NCBI GenBank assembly: GCA_023846275.1
Contig: CM043868.1
Coordinates: 7,583,653-7,647,652, forward strand
Length of the DNA stretch: 64,000 nucleotides
Direction of reading: 5' to 3'
DNA from: Vanilla planifolia
Lineage: Eukaryota > Streptophyta > Magnoliopsida > Asparagales > Orchidaceae
Of this stretch, positions 11,366-22,900 are shown in pieces; within the stretch, counting starts at the first letter, position 1, and each line of letters opens with the position of its first letter. Made by a program: the position numbers and the translations under genes. The notes beneath the pieces are model-generated. The model saw only the letters and a program-made list of their open reading frames with translations. It did not search any database and was not told the DNA's origin.

Positions 11366-13740
11366 ATTACATGATCTTTTCACAATGAAGCCATAGAGTG
11401 GAAATTTGAAAACAACCTCTTATTGTGAGAAGGTTGGATAAACTTTGACATTTGATTCGTTCTCTAGCAACAGGGTTCTTTTGAACAAAAATAAAGTTGA
11501 AGACATGAAACTATTACTTGGTCAATTGGGTCTCTTTGTTGCATCAAAATATTGTTATTGGATGTTGAGTTTAGAATTGTTGGCTAATGCAAATTAGGTT
11601 TTAACATAAATAGGCATGTGTGGTGTGTCAACATGTCAAGGAAAAATAATTTTTATTTGTTGTCAAGCAGAGGGAATTTTGTTGTTCATATTTAGGTTGG
11701 ATCTCAACATAATTGCTCAAATGTTAGGTCTTTATCAAATAAGAGGTTATATAAATATGCTATTTCGATTTTGAATCTTGATGTGAATTTTTAAACAAAT
11801 AAAGATCATGATTTTGGAAGAAAAGAAACTTGAATCGTCTAGTATTAGAGCTACAACTTTAAGTTAGTCCATGCTTTTACAACATAGTTTGGCAAGGTTT
11901 AGTACACTTCTCTGACCTTCAAGAAGTTGGGAGTTAAGACTTTGTTTTATCAAAATTGGATGACGAAAAAATGAAAAGCACCTACCATTTTTCTTTTCCT
12001 AAAAATAATAAGCACTTCCACCATCATGATATAAATAAAACGATGAAGTGGTTTATGAAAGAGGGATCAACGCTTTTAAAAGATGATCCATTATTCCTTT
12101 AAGTTTACCAGTTTTCTAGAAAACAATTCCACAAAATTTCTGACATTTATAAGTATTTTGTTGAAAAGACAATTAGTTGACAAAGGTTTTATTTTAAATG
12201 AGTTATTGTACATACCCCCTCCAATCAATAGGTGACAATATGCAAACCTCAACTTCATCCATCATTTGCATTAAAACAAAAAATCATAAATAGATGTAAA
12301 AAAGTTAAAAGTTACACATAAATGTTTTTAAATATAAAATAATAAATAAACAATATAGAAAAGAATAGACATTGTAAAAACATTTTCAAATAATAAGATA
12401 TCTACTAAGGCATTATCAAAATGAAAAGACTAGAGAAACCATGAAAGCCAAATGAGAGATCAAAACAATAATGCTCTTAAAGATCAATTTAGAATCTTAT
12501 ATCATAAAAAATAAATATTTTACATGATCAAATTTAGACTTCAATATCAAATTTTGATAAGCTTTGATGAAATAAGAGAAAAAAAAAAAGAGAAAAAGAA
12601 GATCATTCTATGCTTTCCTTTGAAACACTAATGCATGTAAGCAAAAAAAAAAATGAAATTAAGCAAATAATTATGTTTAATTTTATTCTTATCACGTCTT
12701 TAAACATAATTTACAAAAGACTAATTTAATCTACAAAACAACAAAATAAAGATTCTTAATTTTATTCTTATCATGTCTTTAAACATAATTTACAAAAAAC
12801 TAATTTAATCTATTAAACAAAGAAGTAAAGACTCTTATTTGCAAAATTTACATTCAAATGCAACTTTATTCACAAAAAAAGTGACAAAAGCTTCATTAAG
12901 AAAAGTTACATATAAAGGCCTTAAAGTTCTTTTGGTTTTTTTAATAACTCTCATAAATAACTTGTTATGATTTGTTTTAATTTTTTATCTTGTAAAAATA
13001 TTTGGATATTATTTTTTCATAATTTTTTCGTGTTTGATTGAACTCTAGTCCATGCTTGTACTTTATTTGATTTTTATGTAATATTTAATTCTTTCTTGAT
13101 TTTTTTATTATCCATCAAAATTTAGTCATAATTATAAATTAAAAATAATATTGAAACTTAATTATACACTTGTAGACTTACATTTTTCAATTGTTATCTT
13201 TGTATATATATATTGGATCCAATATGAATTTTTATACGATAAAACTTTTTATGATACCTTCATACTTATTTGTTTTATAAAAATAAAATCGTATTCACAT
13301 ATTATTATATTTTTGTTACAAAATGTATATAAAATTATGTTATGTTTAGCATCTCCCTAACATAGAACAATTCAAAGTGAACCTATGGTTAGACAAAACC
13401 TTGTGGGATTCCATTCTTCCAACATTAGAATAAGGCATTGGTTCTTTTAGATCTCATCTGTGGTTAACACCTCCCCCAAACTTTTATTGGGCATTTTTTA
13501 TTTGAGAATGAATTCGTATTGTGTTGGTTGCACATGACCTGTTTTAAAAAGAAAAATCTTAAACCACTTTATTGTATATATTTATTTTATTTCTTAACTT
13601 CCATAAATAAAAATAGAATTATAACAAATGTTTAATGATAATTTATAATTTTTATTTATAAAATTCTATTAAAGGACATATATTCAAATATAAATTAATG
13701 AGGTAATAATATAATGATGAAAATTCGAAAACAAACAGAG
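11366..13740. other. AT-rich intergenic DNA
   Basis: I see no gene. Composition becomes very AT-rich from about 12300 to 13700, with many A and T runs and two near-identical segments (about 12664-12735 and 12749-12815, sharing AATTTTATTCTTATCA then GTCTTTAAACATAATTTAC). This could act as a matrix-attachment-like region upstream of the next gene, but that is only inference from base composition. Confidence 0.55.
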
Positions 13741-13930
13741 CAAGTTTCATTCGTAACGCCCAAACAAACGGATGACACATATGATGCGCCTAGCACCATT
13801 CAAAATTTAAATCTCGAACCCCAGTCGTCCGCCCAAACACCAGAAGGCAACGGTGCCGTGACTCCCGTCACCCGTAGTCGCTGCTTCACTTGACTCTCCA
13901 TTCTCCGTTTCAAAACCCTAGTTCGAGAAA
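13741..13930 (+). promoter_or_regulatory. promoter and 5' UTR of the WD40-like gene, with telo-box
   Basis: GC content rises sharply for the 190 bp before the ATG. AAACCCTA at 13913-13920 is a perfect plant telo-box, an element common just upstream of starts of genes active in dividing cells. CAACGG at 13848-13853 matches the core of the M-phase MSA element (AACGG), but the flanks fit poorly, so that match may be chance. No clear TATA box is seen close to the start. The ATG at 13931 lies in a favourable context (GAAAATGTC). Confidence 0.5.
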
Positions 13931-16900
13931 ATGTCCTCCAGGTTGAAGGAGAGGGGCGGAGCTGGGGGGAAGGTTATTGCATCAAATCCATCCAGAGACA
14001 TATTCGGTGGCTCGCAGAAGGAGAAATCAAACTCCCACTCTCGAGCAGTCTCCGCCTGCCGGGCCTCGGTGACTCGCTTAAGCCAGACAGCTCCATCTGC
14101 ACCCGGGAAAGAAAACCCCAGGCCTATCTCTGCAGGCCGGACTTCCATCTACCGCACTAGTAGCGCTGTCGTCGGGAAAGAGAACCCAAGAAGCATCTTC
14201 TCTGCCAGAGCTATCGCATGTCGTCCTGAGAATCCTTCTGTTAAGAAGGACGAAAAGCCCGCGTCTTCTGCTGGCTCTGCAGTCCGGTGGTCCACGTCCT
14301 CGTTGCCTCGAGGTAAATTTACGGACTGTCGAACTGATCGTCTCCCTCGTGTAGCCAATTCAGGGGAGGTAAGAAATAATGCCGGCTTTAGGTCTTCGGA
14401 TAAGGAAATATTGGGTAAAGGACAGCTGACTAGGAGTTCTAGTGGAGGTACCGAGAAGTCTGTAGCTTTAGTTAGAGAGAATTTCCGTGAACGCAAATCT
14501 AATGGGTTATCGGGCACAAAGTCTGTGAGGGTTGCATCTAGAGTTTCAGATATTAGAGCGAAGGCAGGTGTTTGCCAAGCTCCGGATGTAGAAGCTGGTT
14601 TGTTTGATTCTGAGCAGCGTAATAAGACTATTTTTTCTGGTAATAATTTGAAACCGCTGGGAGATTCGCGAACCCATAATTTTCAGGTCCCGGAAAAACT
14701 AGACGATGCTATTTTGACTGAGGTAAAACAGATTGAGAGGAATGGTGTGGGAAAAGTTGCTGCAAGTAAGACAAGTGTATCGTTTCATTCCACAAGATTT
14801 CTCACAATAAACGTGAAGGAATTTGATGGTTCTAAGGACAATGGGACCTCAGATTTGGCTGTTAAAAGCTCCATTGAGATTGATAATGCAGCAAACCATA
14901 TGGTAAAAGATTCCGTGAACTTACACACTTCAGAAAATATGCCACAAAATATTTGTAAGGAACGACATAACCCATGTAAAACTACTTTTCCGGACATGCA
15001 TCATGAAGCAGAAGCAACTCAACTAGCTCCAAAACCTGTAGGGGCTACGGGAAATCTATGTGAGGCGGTGGAGGAGGTTTGCCCTTCTACTGCTTCTATC
15101 AAATATCGGAGTAAGATCCATGAGAAGCTTGCTTTGTTAGAAGGAAAAGTTCAGAAGATAGCCTTGGAGATCAAGCAAACTAAAGACATGCTAGATAAGA
15201 GCAAACCAAATGAATCAAGGCTTGTTATATCTGATATTCAAAAAAAAATTTGTGGCATTGAGAAAGCTGTGGGTAATATGAAGGACAGTGCCATATCTGA
15301 ATTGGCTTCCAATGCTGTCAAAGTTAGTAGCTTGCAGAAAGGGCATCTGTCTTCAAATGATTCAGGAAGAGTGGGGAATTCATTAACTTCTGTTAACAGC
15401 TTTAAAAATGGAGAACTAGAAGGCAGGTTCTTCCCTCATCATAAGTTAATTAGTGGCTTTGAATCATCATTATCCTCAGAGGAACATGATTGCAGCACAA
15501 AATCAATGTTTCCAAATCAAGATGAAGACAGAAAGGTGGATGTTAACTTCATTGATGAAAGCCTAATGACTTCTATAAATGATGGGCAACCTAAACCGAG
15601 AAGGTCGGATGTATTTGTACAAACGAATCAAGGCGTTTTAAGCAAAATGCAACTTGGGAGTACTTCTGTGGAATGTAGTTCAAGGGATAGGAATGAGATG
15701 CAACAAGAGGATGTTGCTTTAGAATCAAATGAAAAACTTGAAGAATGTGACACTCTTGAGAATAATCTTCCATTGATGGCATGTCTTGGCATTGAGGAGT
15801 CTTCTAAAGACCACTTGTTTGAAATTGGTAAAAAGATTTCAACTGGTGGATGGTTTGTTTCTGAGGGAGAAGCTGTTCTTCTAGCTCATGGTGATAATTC
15901 CTGTTCCTTCTATGACATTACAAACTCTGAGGTATGCATTCTATCACCAGAAAACTTTGTTCTATTTCTTTCTAATACAATTAGGTTATTGCAGTTTTTT
16001 GCCAAACTTTTCACAACAATTGTGGGATAATGTTAAATTTCTCAAGCTATTTACAAAAAGTCTTCCTTATACCTAACCATGGCTCACATCAATGTTTGGT
16101 AGTATATTGTTTTAGCTAAATTTTCTTGCAACTAAAATTTTCTCTAAAAATTATGTTTGAGAATGATCGACTACTTGGTTTTTATTATGCTTATAGGTGA
16201 AGTCAGAATATACGCCTAAAGCAGGCTTGCCAAGTAATTTGTGGGGTGATTGTTGGTTAATTCGTGCCCCTGGAGCAGATGGATGTTCTGGACGATATGT
16301 TGTTGCAGCATCAGCTGGAAATGCCACAGAGTCTGGATTTTGTTCTTGGGACTTCTACACTAAAGATATAAAAGCTTTTTATGTTGTGGGGGAAAAGCAA
16401 AATAGTTTATCAGGGTCATCGTTTAGATCTGAAATTAATCCCAGTACAAGAAGTTTCCTCCAAACATCATCCTTATTGGAAAGCCAATCTTGTTGGTACA
16501 AGCCATGCGGACCGTTACTGATCTCTGCTACCATTGGGCAAAAGGTTATAAGTGCATATGATATTCGTGATGGTGATTTGGTAATGACCTGGGAAGTGAG
16601 CAGCCAAGTTACTGAAATGGAATATTCAAGTCCTATCCAATGGAGAAGTAGGGGGAAGGTGGTCATAGCAGAAAAAGAAGCCATTACTCTTTGGGATGTC
16701 AATTCATTAAGTCCTCAACCACTACAGAGTGTACCTTGTGTTGGGAAAAGAATATATTCACTTCATGTGAATAACACTGATGCTGAGATAGGCGCTGGTG
16801 TCCGGCAAAGGTAAATTCTTGATTTTACTTCTGTTCTTGTAGGAGTTAAGTTCTCTGCAGTTTGTTTTTGTCAAATTTAAGTAAATGCAATGATATCAAT

Positions 16901-19900
16901 TTAAAGGCATTTTTATTTCATATATTTGTTCTTTTTTGCATTTGCAAATGAGTATTGCAATTTAAAAAGGACAATTCATCTTAGGATACTTTAGAGTTCT
17001 AGATATGTTAGTTTAGATGATTGAATTTTGAAGCAAGTTTGTGTTGGGTATGTGTGAAATTGTCCCATATTAGTCATGCAACAAGTTAGAAAGTTGTTAT
17101 GTGAGAGATTTCTCTTATTCCTAAGTTTATGTTTTTTGGCAAATGACGTCCATGGTATTGAACAAGTACTTCTAGAGGAAGAAACAATTTTTCATTGCTC
17201 TTTGTTCACAAGACAATAAGCTTTTTAATAGGCTTTGCATTAATTGGAATTAGCCACAATCAACCATAACCCCTAATATGCTAAACAACTAAGTCCTACA
17301 AAATGGGAAAATGGTACCACTTGAACACAATAATTGATTTCTACAAAATAGCTCAACACTTCCATCTATCATGTAAAAAAGCATACGTTTACTAATTTCA
17401 TTTAACATTTTGACCTTTGAATTGAAGTTATTGACGTTTTGTTAAAAATATCATCCAAAAGAAATTAAAATTAAATTGGATTATCGATTGAGCAAATGCC
17501 AAGTGTTCTTCTAAGTTTAAACATGTTAGTAGTTTCAGTGGTTTGGTTAATGTCAAAAACTTGGTTTTGATTCCTGCATAAGATGAGGCCAATCGCTTCA
17601 ACCATTTGTGAGATCCTTTGAGAATTGATACTTTACTTTTGTGGTCTTTTGTCTATCATGTTGAACAAGATTTTGAAAAGATTAATTGTTGAGATGCTAT
17701 TGTAATAGTTTTAATTGGGTTCTTTTTCTTTGCATTGAAGTTCTCGAGAACTTTCTTAGCCAAAGAACTTGAAAAACACATGAAGTTCGAGTTTCGAATT
17801 TAATGGTGGCTATGAAAAGGATAATAAATGGTTGTTTTTTGAATACCATGAAATTACCCCAAAGCACAACATGAAAGCATACAATATCTTGATTTGAAGC
17901 ATAATCACTACATATTAAAGAGTACTTGACTAATATGAGGGTTGGAGGGGTAGAAGAGACTTGAATTGTACGTCTTTGAAGGACCATTAGATTTTCAAAA
18001 CCAAAATCAATGTACGAGTGTTGTAATAATACAAAGGATAATTAAAGTACAAGAAAGAAAGGCATAAAAGATTTTTGGGTGGTTTGATGGTGTAACCACC
18101 TACTTCACTCCTTCCAAGCGTGAAGGTTTGGGTTCCTTTAACTAAGTTTTGGTTTCAAAGGTGGGTAAACATATCTCTCACAAGCATTGATCCCATGGAG
18201 GATCTAGATGAAACCATATTCAAAAGAATCCCACATCTATTGACCCATAATAGCCAATAATGGTAACCCCAAAAATGATTCTACATTGGATGACTAAGGA
18301 TCCAACATAAAACAAGGAGCTTGACCACCCTAATATTGATGAATAAGTATAATATATAAATCTTAAAACTTTCTGTTGATCACAAAGAGAGTATGTAGTA
18401 GAAGACATGCATTTGCAATAGGGCTTGTAGCAAAATTGTAGCAGTATCACAATTAGGCTTTCAAATAGTAAATGCTCCAAGAAATATATCGAATTTTCAA
18501 GATGTATTTTACTATTACATTTTGCTTATCAATCATTAAGACTTGGTTTAGAATCTTTTATAGCCATAGGATTGCTAAACAATTCTTATGTGGCCTTTAA
18601 AAGCTTTAGTTTTATTATAAGAAAAAATTAGTCTTTTTGTTCAAAATTTTGGATCATTCACACATTCTTTTGATAGAATGGCCTTCCGGTTCTAGGGAAT
18701 TGATAGTCCATTAATTTTTAAGAATTTTTTATCGTGAAAATATACAATTTGGTTTCCTTGGTTCAATTGATTCGATCAGTCATCTTTTTGGCTTTAGCAA
18801 TTTTTTAGTATGATAAGATGGCTCTCAGTCATCCAAATCCAATTCTAATCATCCTAAATGGTCAACTTATCCAAAACATGTATCGTTGCACAAAACTGTG
18901 CTCTCAATCACTAATTTTGATCTCACTTATTAGACACTTGATCTACAATTTGACATTCCTTAAGAGATCCATCTTGATTGTTAGCTTTTGATCTTGAAGA
19001 TTATATGTTTGAATCATAGATCCTTTAGTCTAATGCAAGTGTTAGACTATTTGATTCAAGTGTAAAATGTTTTATATAATAGGTTTTTTTATGTTAATAA
19101 TTTTATAATAGGTTTTTTTTACATACATAACACTTAAAAACATAGTTAATTACATACATAACAATTTAATTTTTAATATTACCCACATTCAAACATAATC
19201 ATAAAATACTACTAACAATTGCATTAGTTAACATTCAACCAAGAACAAAGAACAATCTATTTAAGACTTAGAATATTTTATCAACTAAATGTGTATATTT
19301 ACTGATTAAAAATCTTAAAATTTGATATTATTTGCATATTATCTGCTTTAATTAACATAACATTATATCAAAATTAACATATTAATTATTTCAATTGTGA
19401 ATATTTTGCAAAGCATATAGAGAAATTTATGTATAGAAGAAATACTTTTTTGTTATTTTTAATTACACCATTAATAAGAATACATTGAAGTTATCTTAAG
19501 AGTTTAGCTTTAATATGTTTTTGTTATCAAACCTTTTTCAATAAATAAGATAAATGAATTAGATCTGGGATGAGATATTACTTAGTGGAAATACTAATAT
19601 AGCAAAAATAAAACTAATTTAATTAAATATAGTATAAATTATATTTTTGAATCTATTAATTATTTTTTTAGCTTTTTAATTTTCTAATAATAAATATTTA
19701 TCAAAATCAATTTATTTTATTTTAAACTTAATTGAAATATTAAATTTAGTAAAGATTTAAGACTATGATAAAATTTAAGTTTAAGGTATTTAATTCTTAA
19801 ATATATATTTAATGTTGTATGAAATATCATTTCTCTTTAATAGATTATTTTTTTCTTGTATTAAGATTAACTAAAGTGGTTATTTAGTCGTATTTTAAGA

Positions 19901-22900
19901 TTGTAGTGGATATGAATGATATTACAAATTTAAATATTGTGCATGTAAATAATCATAGTTTAAGTGTTATATGAAAAACCCTTGTGAGAATGTTATAAAA
20001 TTATTTATATTAATTTGTAATGATGTATAAAAAACAAAATTTCAATATTTTCTTGTGCAAAAAATATTTTTTTTCAAATTTATTATGTTTTAAAAAAATG
20101 ATTTTTTATTGTTTCAGTTTAATTCTTAAATCTAAAAAAATGATTTAACATAAATATTAATATCTTAAATTTTGTTTATGCCCTTTCACACCTTGTGTTG
20201 CATTACTCACATATTGATCCTTAACATACTAGATCACAACTCAAACTTATATTTTGACATATTCAAACTTTTCTTGGTGAACTAGGCTTGCCTTCCAATG
20301 TTTGTCTTCCAATTCTTCATAATCTCTACCTTTATTTGTCTTAGACGTGTATTAAAATTAAAATCTCTTAAGACAAGGCTTGAGTAAATTTGATTTGTAA
20401 ATTTTATTTGTAAATTTATTATCCAAAAACATCTATAGTAGACATGAGACTAACATGTAGAAAGAGAAATAAGTTTGACTTTTAGATCTTCTTGTATAAC
20501 AACCAATAACCAATATTTTGGAAATATTAAAATTGTTTTTTAGCACTTAGATGCGTCTCCCTTGGAATTTCCATGTGCCTACCAATTGGACGAAAGCATG
20601 CATCGTATTAGGTTATGTTGTAAAATGCATCAAGTTTTCCTTAATTTGTTTGTAAGGAGTGATGCTAACCTTGCTTCCTTTTGGATCTTTTAAAAACATC
20701 AAACCATACTTGATTTTCATAATCATAAAATTGCACTCCATCATTTCTAGTTTGCCTAAAATTTCTTGAGTATATTTCTTTGCAAAATAGAAGTTCAATT
20801 TCAAACATCATGAATTTCTTAAATCTGTTGAACTTGGCTTATCATGAATATTAGATCATCTATATCAAAGCGCTGAATGAGAATGTTTCATACATCAATT
20901 TTAACAAATAGGGTATGATTGTATAATTTTTATTCATATTCAACTATGCTAAATCCTTTTTAGTTGTCCCTTGTCACTTGTTTTTGTGTCTATCTCTGTT
21001 TACGTTCATAGAAAAAAATTCTAATAATTCATATATCTTAAGATGGATATGAAATATTCTCTTGTTATATTTATTTTTAATGTTATACTTTTAAGTATAG
21101 TCACTCATGAATATTTGCATTTTTTTCTGTAAAAAGGTCATTTTATTTGTATTTTTGGACTTAATAGACCAACATTTGTACCATATTGGTTTCGTTGCAA
21201 TCTTTTAAAAATTATGTTTAATTTCAAGTGAAAATTTTGATTTCAAAATGCGAACTAGAAGCAACCCATTATTTTGTCCAATGTGCCTTATTATCAAAAC
21301 TCTCATTGTAATCAATTTGGATTATAGGTCTAAGATGGTGAAACTCTCATTGTTTAATATTTATGATTTTCCATAGTAATCTCTATCTAATCTGTATTTT
21401 TAATTTGATCAAGCTTGTATTTCATATACTGTATTTTAGTTCTAATAACAAAAAATCTCCTTGAATTTCAAGGTTGTTCTTTATAGATCCAATTTAGTTG
21501 CTTTATCACATTTCTCAGTTTTATCCATAAGTATAATAATATTAGTAAAAAGGGTATGCATAGAAGCTTATGGAAGGATTTGACCAATAAAAGTATCCAT
21601 AAGTCATGCAAAAAGACAAGAATTAATGTGCCTTGATAAAGTTCAATAATAATGGATCTCATTAGTCAACTCTTGTTGACCACGTACACAAGCTATTGCT
21701 CTATTATGTTTTTCCTTGATGAGATCAATATATGTAATGTTATCTCTTCTTTATAATAAAGGTTTTCAAATAATTTCTTTTTTGCACTCTACTATATGCT
21801 ATCTCTTTATCAATAAAATATTAATTGAGGATGCTCTTTTATTGTCAAAAATTTCTTTATTAAACCTCTCAATAAGTATATAACCTCTATGGTCAATAAT
21901 CTTCTTGGCATAACACCAAATTGATTATGAGATTCATTGGCATTATATCATAAGGCATTCTCAATCACCTTATAGCTTCAAAGTATTTTCCTAATTTAAT
22001 ATTATTATAATTAGCACAATTTTAAATATATCCTCTTTTCGGAAAATGGGCTTGAAAATACTTTTTTTGACCCATCTAAATTCTTCTTTGTTTTCAAAAT
22101 AATATGGAATAGATTAGTAAGCTAGGAGCTACCCTTTTTCTCATTAACATTTCCAAAATTCATAGGAATGACATTTGGTCCTTTTATTTTATTTTCTACT
22201 CCATAATCTGCAACAGACTCTTGCTTATATAATTTAGATACCAAGTCTATTTCTTCATGTAAAATTCTCCATCTTCATTCAAATTTGTTCTGCACATCTA
22301 CTGATGACTGATTCACCTCTTAGAAGATTGATCAGCTCTCAAGTTTTGTTTCTTTTAGTGGTTGTAATTTCTTTGCCCATTGCTTTCTGCAATTTTATTT
22401 TCTTGGCAACCTTTCCACAGTTTTTAGGATCATGATTGAATTACAGAAAACATGGGTACATTGGCCTTCTGGTAGATCAATTCCAGTTTCCTTGTAATTT
22501 GTCAGCAATATGGTTCTTACTTTACCACTATGCTGCATTGTTCATCTCCATCTGTTGGTGAATTTTGAGGATTTTCATTAACACTGTGTGATTGTTTGCC
22601 CTGCACATTCATCATTTGCTCCCTTATTCCATCATTATCATCATCACGTGAACTGGATGACATTATTCTCCAGCAGCATTCTTGTTCCATGGCCAGGTTT
22701 GATTTTAATCAACTATGACTTCGAGATTGATGACGTTTTCCTTGGTGCTTAGCTCGAAAAGAGCATAAGCTCTCAATCAATGCCTAACACCAAGAAAAAT
22801 TTATCTCACCTTTGCCACCTTGTTTTTTTCCTATTTTTGACTGGTTTATAGGATTGAAAAGCTTATTTTTCATATTATGTATAGCATGGAATTTGCTTTA

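Noticed and set aside
14149-15782. Minus-strand open frames of 60-120 codons over exon 1 of the WD40-like gene
   Set aside because: The + strand exon is part of a conserved 1048-codon gene; the antisense frames have no family resemblance.
22380-22480. Possible gag zinc knuckle on the minus strand (Cys/His text around a GHDPKNC-like word)
   Set aside because: The following text fits the start of copia reverse transcriptase and lies in the right order after integrase, so the Cys-His resemblance is accidental.
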